The notes under the pieces: generated by a model
Database searches by the model: none
The model's input: the letters and a program-made list of their open reading frames with translations, nothing else
Told to the model about the DNA's origin: nothing
Shown here: piece after piece, positions 30,214 to 41,600 of the stretch
How positions within the stretch are numbered: position 1 is the stretch's first letter
How the letters are laid out: each line of letters starts with the position of its first letter
Virus record (IMG/VR): IMGVR_UViG_3300044546_000330
Coordinates: 1 to 64,000 of that record
Strand: one strand, 5' to 3'
DNA length: 64,000 nt
DNA from: a virus
Made by a program: the position numbers and the translations under genes

Positions 30214-31546
30214 AGACTTTTGTAGGGTAAGAACAGACTATAGGTACTATTAAGTGTGCTGTTGAGGATAATGTTGCAGTGCTATAATCGGCGCCCGATG
30301 TTGGTAATACAAGACTTAAGTACATATCTCCAGCAGGTGTAATAGTACAACTCATGTGTATGTTTATTTGGCGCCCCGCAAACTGAGTTTCCTTTCCTGA
30401 GCCCCAATAACGGGTAGGTTGTATAATACCTGGTAAAGTTATTGTAGTAGTGTGCATAGGTCTATAAGTAGCAGGAATAGTGCCTATTTTATAGGATTCT
30501 ACGTATCTAACTGCTCCCAAAGTGGTCATAACCGCTGTAATGTTAGCCCAAACTACGTAAAAAGCTGCGTTTATAGAAACAGTTATAAGGTTTGCAGTGT
30601 CTGTTAATTTACTTATAGTATTAATAGGATCGTCTTGAGTAAAAGTATCGACATCACCGTCTCCTACACATTCTCCCCATCCCAATGAGCTATCCGGAGT
30701 TATATTAGAGTAAGTGTAAGTTACTGCGCCCGCCGGTAAAGTTTTGTAAGACCATTGATTACCTGTCCAGTACAACACTTGATCTACAGTCGCAGAAGTG
30801 TCTACTGCATCATTGACATTAGATAAGTCACCTAAAGAGTGAGTGTGAGCTGGAAGAGTAGGTGTAGGTATTACTAAACTTGAGGCATTAGTTACTCTAC
30901 CATAAGCATCTACATTAATTACAGGGTATGAGGTAGAACTCCCATAAGTTCCAGCAGTAACTCCGCTAACGGCTAAGTCTATTACAGGGTTACCAGTTAC
31001 ACCGTCAGGGTAAGTAACAGTAAGTCTAGAAGTATTACCGATAGAACGGAATGTCCAAGTGCCTACAGCAGTCTTTGTTAAAAACCCACTACCCGAGAGT
31101 GCTTCTATAGCTGGAAGTTCTAGACCTAAGTCAGGGTATACTAAAGCTTGTAGTGTCACTCCTGTAATATGGCCCGACTCATTAATTGTAATAACAGGCA
31201 CTTCTATAGAAGATCCGTACGTTCCTACAGGAACTCCACTAGCACTGTGTGACACTACTCCTGTTAGAGGATTGTAAGCTAAGGGTGCAGATGCACTTAT
31301 TATAGCACGAGCAGCAGACTCAGTAAAGAACTGATTACCTAATAAGTCTATGTCGTTTATGGTGAGTTGAACTTCTCCTGTTTTATCTGCAACAGAAATT
31401 ACGCAACAAGGATTACTAGGTAAAGCTTCAGAGGTGCTTACTAGTCCTGCTAGATTACACTGGCAAGAACTCACAGTAGTACTGGAGAAATCAAATGGGT
31501 CACCTAAAGACCCTCCGCATTTTATACATGTACTCATGAGCAACAA
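30203..31546 (-). CDS. Tail-fibre/receptor-binding-like protein with beta repeats
   Basis: The 447-residue product opens with a CIKCGG knuckle. It contains two copies of a fibre repeat, VGTYGSSIEVPVITINESGH and a diverged one at TAGTYGSSTSYPVINVDAYG, then a collar-type PAHTHSLGDLSNVNDAV segment, typical of trimeric phage fibres. The C-terminal 180 residues (Thr/Ile/Ala-rich beta pattern) would be the receptor-binding tip. As the largest protein of the terminal operon, it is the best candidate for host recognition in this window. No lyase motif is seen. Confidence 0.75.
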   Translation of the reverse strand: MLLMSTCIKCGGSLGDPFDFSSTTVSSCQCNLAGLVSTSEALPSNPCCVISVADKTGEVQLTINDIDLLGNQFFTESAARAIISASAPLAYNPLTGVVSHSASGVPVGTYGSSIEVPVITINESGHITGVTLQALVYPDLGLELPAIEALSGSGFLTKTAVGTWTFRSIGNTSRLTVTYPDGVTGNPVIDLAVSGVTAGTYGSSTSYPVINVDAYGRVTNASSLVIPTPTLPAHTHSLGDLSNVNDAVDTSATVDQVLYWTGNQWSYKTLPAGAVTYTYSNITPDSSLGWGECVGDGDVDTFTQDDPINTISKLTDTANLITVSINAAFYVVWANITAVMTTLGAVRYVESYKIGTIPATYRPMHTTTITLPGIIQPTRYWGSGKETQFAGRQINIHMSCTITPAGDMYLSLVLPTSGADYSTATLSSTAHLIVPIVCSYPTKVFVV

Positions 31547-31854
31547 CAGGATTTAGAGATTTGTTCTACGTTTGTTAGAAGAGCCATAAGTTGGTCTTCA
31601 TTTATAAAGTTCTTCCCTTCAAAGTCAAAGCTATCTAGCGCGTACAAGTACAAGTATAGGCAGTAAACACCGGTAGTGTCTGAAGGGTTACAAAGATTTT
31701 TATTAAGTTGGTACAAGTTGTTGTACATCATATTAAGTACACCGTCAGTAAGTCCAGCCTTTCCACCTGAAAGCGCTTTACATACTTCGTCTTCTGAAAC
31801 AAAAGGAGTAAACTCGGATATATTATACAATGTAGCCATTAGCAAGTAGTACAA
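31534..31854 (-). CDS. Small structural or assembly protein, 106 aa
   Basis: Acidic protein that ends in SKSCCCS, with a helical core (DGVLNMMYNNLYQLNKNLC). It overlaps the neighbours by 16 and 13 nt. The location between a structural protein and the fibre suggests a fibre-attachment or chaperone role, but the sequence alone does not identify it. Confidence 0.55.
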   Translation of the reverse strand: MYYLLMATLYNISEFTPFVSEDEVCKALSGGKAGLTDGVLNMMYNNLYQLNKNLCNPSDTTGVYCLYLYLYALDSFDFEGKNFINEDQLMALLTNVEQISKSCCCS

Positions 31855-32618
31855 GTTGGTGAAGAAGTAGAAGACGCACTCAAAAGAACTGCAGCGTTAT
31901 GAGCTTTGGCATAGTTTCCACAGTTCATACTTATCTGTGCAGCAAACTTAAGTAGTAATCGATTAAACAAAGCTAAAGAAGTTTCATTGTCACAACCTTG
32001 CCCGTTCTTTAAAGAGTTTATAGCCATGTTTCCAATATCAGAGATAAGATCTGCTTCTCCGTCATTAGTAATCAGTACGTACTTTTGTACTTTATACACA
32101 AACCACAAAGGACCGTCGTCTAACCCACCGGTCAAAGTTGAAGCCAGTGTTACAGTTGTGGTGTCGAAAGCTGTAATAACAGAGACATTATCTATGCTAA
32201 AGTTTTCAGAAGCTGAAACTATTACTCCGTAAACACCTTCGAACAAACCTGTAGTGCCCGTCCAAGGGGCCCCAGCTCCTCTACTAAGTGTAGTCTTCGG
32301 TGTATCTAGAGCATAGTCTAAGTCTATACCTGATACTGATCTTGTAAAGTACTCTGTTACAAGATAAATACCGTCTTTAAACTGGTAAGAGATGGTCGCT
32401 GTTACATCTTCATTAGTAGTTGAAGGAAAAAACGTAAGTTTTTGGGCTATGTCACCTAGGTATTGTACGTATAACTGTTTGTTCCATGACAAGTTATTCT
32501 GGGGCAAGTAACTTGCTATTCCGTAACCTGTAAGGTCAGCAGGGTAGTTTCCTGTAATGTCAGCAACTGTAATAGACTTGGAGTCTTTTGGAATTGTTAT
32601 GCTTATCTTAGGTATCAT
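31839..32618 (-). CDS. Structural protein, 259 aa
   Basis: Beta-rich product with an N-terminal ISITIPKDSKSITVADITG-type segment, repeated Thr/Val strands in the middle and a C-terminal helical part ending CTTC. The composition matches virion baseplate/tail or head-decoration proteins. It is the first gene after the terminator and promoter at 32623-32664 and begins the distal minus-strand operon with the fibre. Family not recognised. Confidence 0.6.
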   Translation of the reverse strand: MIPKISITIPKDSKSITVADITGNYPADLTGYGIASYLPQNNLSWNKQLYVQYLGDIAQKLTFFPSTTNEDVTATISYQFKDGIYLVTEYFTRSVSGIDLDYALDTPKTTLSRGAGAPWTGTTGLFEGVYGVIVSASENFSIDNVSVITAFDTTTVTLASTLTGGLDDGPLWFVYKVQKYVLITNDGEADLISDIGNMAINSLKNGQGCDNETSLALFNRLLLKFAAQISMNCGNYAKAHNAAVLLSASSTSSPTCTTC

Positions 32619-32622
32619 AATA

Positions 32623-32630
32623 CAAAGATA
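32623..32630 (-). promoter_or_regulatory. TATCTTTG promoter box of the distal late operon
   Basis: On the minus strand TATCTTTG lies just downstream of the 32633-32664 terminator and 5 nt from ATG 32618, the same arrangement as before the 1392-aa gene at 63692. It would give a nearly leaderless transcript of the four terminal late genes. Confidence 0.5.
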
Positions 32631-32632
32631 GT

Positions 32633-32664
32633 AAAAAAGAGATACACTTATGCATATCTCCTTC
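32633..32664 (-). terminator. Intrinsic terminator after the giant RNA polymerase gene
   Basis: On the minus strand AAGGAGATA pairs with TATCTCTTT around a short A/T-rich loop and runs into a T6 tract. It lies 12-43 nt beyond the stop of the 4713-residue protein and directly before the next promoter box. Confidence 0.7.
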
Positions 32665-32675
32665 TTACTGTAAGG

Positions 32676-35600
32676 TTATCTAACTGCTGAACTAAGGTCA
32701 GTAGTTGCATACTGGTTTAGTTTATTTACATTGTTCACTATAGGCAGGGCTTTTGTAGTCTTGAGAACAGCTTTGTCCCAATGGTATCCTTCATCTGTAG
32801 AAAACTTGTACCAAGCTTTAGGCACAGCAAGTGCATCTCTTACTACGGACCATGAAGGTACTGGGTTACCAGTCAACTGGTCAAACACATCCGGGCTAGA
32901 GTAGATAGCAAGATCCTGGTAAGTTCTATACAGCATGTTTATAGTCATACGTTGTATAGCTGTGTGATCTTTCCCTAGTCGTCTTCTCTTCTTCATCTCT
33001 TCGTCGTCTGGTAAAGCAGCTTTAAGTAAATAGTACGAAGCAAGTATAAAAGCAGTGTAAGCCATACCTGCTAAGTTTCTTCTCATGTTCTCTTTCTCAT
33101 GTTCTTGCAAGTCTACTAGTTGCCTTTCTCCGTCTACAGTTCTCCATATCTGGCCACTGTCTAACGGATTTGTTCCAGTCATTACACTGAAAGCTTGTTG
33201 CAATAACATAGGTACTCCAAGACCAGGCATACGTAACATAGTTCTGTATCTACCTTCTACGTTTCTTTCTAGTACCTCACTGTATCCTTGATCACTGCCC
33301 CATCTAGTCTTAATACCTTCTGGTATCCAGCTAGCTTTAAACTGACCAAGTAGTCTACCAAACATGTCCTCTTTAATATGCTGAGGCATAAACTTGTCCT
33401 GCGCTCCAAAGATTATGACCTGTATCATTCTAGCTCTTAGAGTAAACTTGTTCCATTCTGTTTGTTCGCTCCTGTTATCTTGAGAAGACCACGCTTTGTT
33501 CTCGCCATACTTGGCAGCGTCCCATTCTCCGTTCTCATTTAAAGCGTCGAACAAACGAATAGTTTTCTCTTCGCCATCTACAAGTACTTTTATAGGTACA
33601 TTAAGAGTACGGGCAATAATACACGAACCTTTAGTAAGAAAGTCACCTGACTTCTGCGCTGCAAAAGGATGGAAGAACTGAGCGGTGTTTGACTTCTCTT
33701 CTACTAGGTTTGTTTTACCGTAAGCAGTGTCTATTAATGCCTCGATAGAACCAACTCTCTGTATAATTGCTGCACATTTCTTAGCAACGTCTCCACCTTC
33801 GTACCCAAACGCTTTTAACCAAGACCTAGACACATTACCTTTCATCATCTTGAAAGCTAGTTTAAGGTGCTCTACTGCAAAGTCTCCGTTACCTTTAGTA
33901 AAGCCATCTTCTCCAACTCTAAAACCTCTGGCATGTATCATTGCGGCCATGTAACCGTAAGTAAAGTTAGACACAGCTGAGAGAGGATTATAAGACATAG
34001 ACTTAAGTTGTTGCAAACCTATTGTAACGTCTGCTATTTTAGAAGCAGCAATGTACCTAGCCTTTGATCTTATCTCTTCTACTCTGTTCTCTACCATTTC
34101 CAACTCTTTTACAAGTGGGTGATTAGGATTATCGTAAGGGTTTACACCAGTGTTTGCATGCTCATCTAGTATTTTACTTCGAAGAACTGGGACTCTTTTA
34201 ACAAGTTCAGCAAGTTCTCTAGTAAGTTTTTTGTTCTCTCTGACGTTTGCACTGTACACCGGCGTAGTACCGACTCCTTGTACTTCCGTAGGCTTTTGGT
34301 ATACCAGCATATCTTGATAGTACTCCATCAAGCTTAACAAGTTAGTCAATCCTTTCTTACCATCCTTTAGTCTCTCATTGTTTTCCTCTTTAACTAAACG
34401 AGTGATAACGTCTCCTACTTCTTTTACAGGGTACATGTTCTTGTAGTGTATAGCCATGTTACCAAACATCTCAAAGATACGAGGTAAGTCATGACTAATC
34501 TCTTCAGTAAGTACTCTGCCTTTTACTTTGTTTCCGGCCGCATCAATAGTCTCTTCCCTTGGGGCAGCACCGGCGTACTTAACCTTAAGTTTAGAACCGC
34601 GTACTTTGTCCATCTGGTCTTTAGTAACAGATAGTTTTTCAAGCGCCTTTTGCCCTACTGCTGACGTCTTAAAGTTAGACAAGAAGTTAGAAGCTGCTGC
34701 CATCTGATCTATACCTACTATAGGCAAGAAGTTTTCGTGTAAACTCTCCGCTAGTGTGGCCGGTAAATAGTCTCTAAACTTTTGAGACAATTCGGTTAGT
34801 ATATCATAAGCTTCAGACAGGTTATTGTTGGCCCTTATCTTTTCGTACTTACTATCTAAGTTAGATGCTAGTCTTTTAGGGGCAAACCAAGCTTTGAATC
34901 TTCCGTTGTGCGCGTATACTCTTTCTTCTTTTTGAGACGTAGATGGTTCTGTGTTTAAGAAACTAACCGGAGAGTTTCTACTTTCCCAACTAATCTTTTG
35001 TCTAGCTTTCTCGTTTTCTATTCTTGTCTTAACGTGATTAGCCATGTACACAAGTTGTTCATCTGGCGTCATGTTTGCCCAGTTTATCTGGTCTTCAGCG
35101 GATAAAGTAGCAGGATCAAAAGCTGCCATAGCAGGGTCTGTTTCTACTCCTGCTTCTAACTCTTCGAACTTTATCTCTCTTATCTCTAAGTACTTTTTGT
35201 AGTCCTTTTGAGCTTTTTCTATTACCTTCTTAGTAGATTCTTCTACAGTCTTAGAATAGAAATCTGCCAACACTGCTTGAGCTTCTGCGTCTGTTCTTAG
35301 TTCCCCTGTAGCTAAGTCAAGTATCTTGTCGATAGGAACTGCTATGCCTGTCTTGTTACTTTCTTTCCAGTACTTCTTAAATGCGCGTTCTGCAAGTTTC
35401 CTTTTACGTCTTACATTGTCTGGCGTATCAGTAGGCATACTTTGTAGTTCGCTAAGTCTGTGTCTTAAGTACCCTCTATTACTAGCTAATGCTTGATACC
35501 AGTCAGGGTGCAATTCTTGTACAAGTCCAAACACAGTGTTGGCATCGTTAGTCTGAATGAACTGTGCGTAAGCTTTCTCGTCTGGTACAAGTTCTTTAAA

Positions 35601-38600
35601 CCTCTTGAGTATACTTACCAAGTCACGCTTTTCAGCCTCTGCAGTCTGTACATGGTACTGAGTAAACGTAGTGTACATCTGCATTAACTTGTTAGCATCT
35701 CTCTCTAAGTAGATCAATTGATCTTGAAGTATGTGTATCTCCTTAAGATTAAAACCAAGGTCAGCCGGGGTAAGTTCTATGTTTGTAACTTCTTTACCTG
35801 TCGCTATTACAGTGTGCATACCTTGCTGTACCATTCTATTGGTGAGTTCTCTGGCTATACCTTCTATTGAAGAAGTGGCAAGTTTAAAGTCTTCGTTAGT
35901 AGTATCAAACCCAGTTTTGTAAATCTCTGATAAAGAGTTCCAAGTATCTAGTACTTCCCAAGCGACATTCACTTCAGACATGTGCAGGTTACCTTTAGTC
36001 AATCTATTCTTTACCCACTGTATCTGTTTGTTACCTATCTCTATTACCTTCTCAAGGTCATTGGATTCTTTAAGTTGATCGTAGTCATCCTTTACTTCGT
36101 GGTACTGTAGTTTTGCTTCTGCTTGACGTTGTCTATCTTCATCTGTTCTAGCGGGTCTATCTATTGCACCTTCCATAACTTGTAGAGTTCTATACATGTT
36201 CTCAAGTACTTTGTCCACATAGTCAGTACGTATAGACTTAGCCTCGGCGCCGACAGTCAATATTAAGTGAGTACCTTTGTCTTCTACAGAAACGTCTTTA
36301 GATTGTGTAGTACCTATGATGTCCTTCATGTGGCTAGCTTCTTGTTCTGTAAAGAAGAGCATAGCAGGGGGTGCAAACAAATCATCAAGAGTAGTAGTTA
36401 TTCTTTCTAGCGCTCGTTCGTTGTGGTCTTGTAAAGAAGATAAGTCATAGCTTAGCGCGACTGCTTCTTTCAGTATACTAGTACTATTGTACTGTACACC
36501 CTTTGCCTCAAGGGCTTTTACTACCTCTGCAAAGAAAGAAGTTACAGCGTCTAAAAGCTTCTCTATCCAGTTTTCTGCTTTGTTTGTAGACTCTATGCTG
36601 TTAAGAAACTGCATAAGGTCTTCTTGAGTAAGCACTTGGACTACAAACTCTTCCATACTTGAAAGACTGTACATCAACCTGATGTTAACGTCGTCCGGCA
36701 AAGAGCTCTTATTCTCTTTTAACAAGTTGGACCATTCTTCAAACTTTCCAGGTTGGGCAATTTCCATCTCTGCTTTAAGTTTAGCTAAAGCTTGTTGACG
36801 AAGCTTGTCTAACTCTATAGCTTTTCTATAAAGGTCAGGGTGCTTGGCGATAAACGCTTGAGCACTTGCTTGGTACTCAGCAAATAACTTATCTGACTCT
36901 GCCTTTGATGCATTAGGGTTATCTTTACTATACTTTGACCACCATAAGTCCTTGTTTAACCATCCCATACTTCTTAAGAACCCTACAGATCTTGTGTGTA
37001 AGTTCTCGTGTACAGTTGTTTCAGCAGCTAACTTTATGTCCTTAGTAGGTTTAAGATTTAAAGTATTAGTCTGTAAGAAAAAGTTACCACTAGACCCTAT
37101 AGGGCTAGTAGGACTATAGCTAAATGGTTGGGCAGTGTTTACTCCAAGAAACTGTCTGCCTTCAAGTTCTTCAGCTGATACTGTTGACTCTGCAAGACTT
37201 TGAGCAAGCATTCTTAAGTAGCTAGGTACTAGAGGATCTGTAGACAGAAGTTCTAATCCTCTGTTCATAATCTCTTCACCACCTTCTATATGCAAGTTCC
37301 AGCGGGACAGTGCGTTATTAGGGTCACTACCTTCACGTATTCTCTTTTCGACTTCAGAGTCTAACTGCCTTTCAAAAGTAGCTTCTTTAAACTTATACCC
37401 TGCTCTGTTCTCTGGGAACACTGATCGATTTATTTCGTGCACTTTAGAGTCATACTCTACATGATTATCTTGCCCTAAGGTGTCAACGCGTTGATAAGTA
37501 ACTGTACCTCCCGCTTCTCTTAGCCTGTAAAGTATAGTACGCCCTTCTTGTTTAGACCTGTAACTAATGTACTTAGTGTACTCTTGCTCGCCGTCTCCAG
37601 GTACAACTTGTAAGTTTGCATTTTGTCCATACTTAAATACTATTATCTCAGGGTAATCTCTACCTGTGACCTCATACTGGGCCCAAGAATCTTTAAACAC
37701 AGCAGAGTCTACTTTGATAGCTAGTTTAGGCATGTGCTGATACAGCTGATCTATAAACCCAGCAGGCACTTTACCAGTTGCTTGTAGCATTTCATAGGAA
37801 AGCCTTAGGTTTACACTTATATCAGTACCTAATAAAACTCCTGAAGGTAACTTACTAGCCAAAGAAGTTGAACTAGCCTGAGGAGTAAGTAGCATAGTAT
37901 ACGTTATTAAGTCTTCTCCTAGTTGTCTTTCTACTTCATTACTTGATTGTATGAGAGCAGCAAAATCTTCTATTACTTGGTTGTCTGTTGCACGTATAGA
38001 CTTTTCATTGTGGACAGTTATAAAGTCGGGCCCTTTTCCTACTATTGCAATATCAGTAGAAATACGGTTTATAAGACTGTTAGTCTTGTTCTCTTTCATG
38101 TACTCGGCCACTCTAACTGCTAAGGACTTATTTGTCTCGGTATTGTAGAGTAGTCTTAACCTTTCAGCAGTACTGTTCATAGCTATTGCAGGTGAGGTAG
38201 AGATTAAGAAAGACCTAAAATTCCTAAGGACTTCTAGTTGTACTTTCAAAGGTAACTCACTCATTACTTTACCTTGTTGCATTGCCACTTGTGACATTAG
38301 ACTAGATATAGCATCTACCGGGAATACGGAAGCTAGTAAATTCTTGGCAATAGGAATAGTCATCTGGTACATCTGTTCCAGCTGGTGCTCGGGCTCAGTT
38401 AAATAGTGTTCCCCTATAAAGATCTTGCCCATAGTTGTGTGGCCAAGCTTTTCATGATTCTCTTCTTGCTGAAGTAAGTAGACTAGGTTAGGCCCTGCTC
38501 CATTAGTGTCTTGGTTTAAAGTCTTTTGAAGTTGTCTAATACGTTCTCCTATTTCCAACAACCTTTCAAACTTTTTCAAAACCGCTAACTGTCTTGTGTA

Positions 38601-41600
38601 GTAAAGACTGTCCTTAGCTTCTTCTTTTAAAGAAGTATTAAACGCTGCTACAAGCATCCTCTCATCTACGTTTGTAGTTGCTATTTCCTTTACCAAGTCT
38701 TCATCACTATTCTTTTCTTTCTTTTCAAGAGCACTAGCAGCTTTCCACTTTGCTGTGTAGTCTCTAGCTAGTCCTTCTATAATAGTAGCTTGTAGATTAG
38801 CATTGTACTCTTCACTCAAGGAGTCATTTCCTTTTCTATACTCTCTAGTGTAATCGTTTAAGATCTCTTGTACAGATAATGCTGTTTGAAAGTTTTTACT
38901 TAAACCCAGGTTTGGCTCTTTCTCCTTAACCTGGTGTATCATATTCATAGCAACAAAGGCAGGATAAGTAGCCAAAGTAATATTTAAGTTATCTAGATCT
39001 CTGTTGTTAGCATTATCTACGGCGCCTGACTGATCTATGGTAATGTTATCGTGTTTTGAGTACCAAGTAGACATGTCATCAGTAGAGTCTTCTCCTCTTG
39101 AGATTGCTTCTCCCGCTAAGTGAGAAAGTCTAAGACCGTTTAATTCTAGCGGTCTAGGGTTTTCATGCACCATACCTTCTTTATCTGTATAGTAGTTTCC
39201 TAACTTTATTTCTCGTCCTTGCGTAGCAAACTTTTGTAAGTTAGCTTCTTGGGTTGAAGCTAAGGAAGTAGCGCCCACCAAAGACTTAGCATCTTTTGCA
39301 GATTGGAAAGTTTTTAATTGAGTGATAGCAGAAAAGTAAGTATGTGCCCCTGTAACTCCGCGAGCAAACTTCTTGTTAGCTTTAGCCAAGTCAGTCTTAT
39401 CCAACTTAGAAAAAACTTTAGCGTACATATCCTTGTGGGTAAGTATTCCCCAGTGGATATTAAAGTAATCCTTTTGTAAAGTGTCTGTTGTTTCTTTTTC
39501 CCCACTTGTCACTTCCATGAACGAGTTAGTCTCTGGGTTATGCCAGTAAGGTCTTTGATAAGTGTACAACTTATCCACGTCAAAGTCAGATCCCATCTGT
39601 CCTGTAATGGCTCCAGGTACTATCATCAGATCTCCCATCCATTCAGGAGTAAAACCTACTATCTCAATAGGTATCATAGAGTTGTGGCCCTGATTAGGGA
39701 TACGCGCGCCTACAAGTTGTAATAGTTCCTTAGGTACACGGGCCATGTCCAACTGGTTAGTACCTTCTATAAGGTAATCAGATACTTTCTGTTTAACGCC
39801 GTTGATGTGAAAGTTAAAAGGAGCTATGACTTGGGCCGGCAACACGTTACCATTCTCGTCCTTAGACATGTGTCTTAGAGGTTCATCAAGATTGTAGTCT
39901 CCTATTGTCACTATTCCTTTACGGTCTGCAGCTGAAAGACTTGCTAGTCTTCGCATACCTATACTAGAAGCCTGTACATAAGACTTACCAGGCATCTTAA
40001 ACTCCGTTACTTTCTTCACTTGAGCAAGTAATAACTTCTCAAATCTTTCTACTGCGCTATGAAAGAATAGCGGGTAAGCCATGTAATCTTTCTGTACTTC
40101 AACAGGGTTGCCCTTACTGTCAATCTTTGTTTCAGTTTCAGAGAGTATACCTTCTAGCAAAGCTATATCGTTAGGAGGAAACTCTCCTGCACGGGCAGCG
40201 TCTACTAGAAGTTCTATTACTTTCTTAGGTTCAATTTGTTCTGTTGCGTTTTTAATTCCAAGTTTAGAGTACAAGTCTTTAAGGTTTCTAGTAGCCATAG
40301 CTATTCGAATAGCTTCTTTACGTTGTCTTACTTCTTGCCCTGAATAAGTTTTACCAGAATCGTCGATAGTAAAGTTTGACATCTCTAATATTCCTTCTAC
40401 TATTAACTTGTCCATCTGAGTAACTACACCGATCTTAGTCTTGCTTTCATCGTACGGAACCTCTTGCTGAATACGGAAGTTTGCTCTGTCCAGTTGTCTT
40501 GTACTTCTAACTAAGGCGTCTTTGTCAGGCGAAACAAACTTGTTGTCCTCGTCAAAAAGTTTAACAAGTTTTGGATTATTACCCAGTTTACTACCTGATT
40601 TAAAAGAACATCTTTGGTACAATTCTTTTCCGTCAGTAGTCTCGTGCCCTGGAAGTTTACCTTCCATTAGTAATCTTAGCTTGTCTAGTTCCGTATCTTT
40701 TGTGTACTCTTTAAACAAAGGAAAAGACATAGTCTTAAGATAGTCATAAAAGATTAAACCATTTTCATAACGTGCCCCAGCGTATACCGGCTTCATAGCA
40801 CCCATAGGTTCGATCATCTGTTGCAATTGCTCGTCACTAAAGTCTCCGTCTTTGTCTAAGACTTCTATAAGTTCGTTGTATAGTTTTTCTTCTATTTTTC
40901 CAGCCTTATACATTACATTTAAGTGCTCTCTTACAGTTGTTAACTCTTGGGCATCTGTAGCTTCTGAAGACTGTACATTACTACCAAACTTAGCTGCGTA
41001 CCCATAAGTCATTGTCACGTCAGTAATAGTTAGGTGAGAGTACAAAGGATTTTCAAACTCTAGTTGTTGTCCCGGAGCAATGTCTTTTGCTAGACGTTTA
41101 GAATAGAAAGCCAAAGTCTTTTCTTCATTACCCTTCCATGCATTAGCTGGGTCTCCCATAAACATAACTACTGAAGAGGCGTTCCATAGTACTGAATTAA
41201 GAGCGTACTCATACGCAGTTCTTCTAAGTATTTCCTCGTTCTTAGTCTTTCCCTTTAGGTCTTTGTAGTTCTTTTTCTGGTACTTGGTATCTATAAGAGT
41301 ATGATCAATACCGTTGTCCTTAAAGTACTGCACAGCTTCGTCACCTATTTGTGTAAGGTACTCGGCTATTCTTTCTTTTACAAAGCTTTGTACGCCGGCA
41401 TCTAAAGAAGAAGCAACATTGCCTTGCTCGTCAAAAAGAAACATACTATTTTTACCTAAAGACTCTTTGTTTAAAGTAGGGAATAGTATAAAGCGTTCAC
41501 CTCCATCGTCCATTGCTTCTGAACCTGCAGTACCTTGATTTCTTTTTAACTCTTGTACTCTCTTAATACGAAGCCATTCTCCCTCGAACAGAGTGTACAC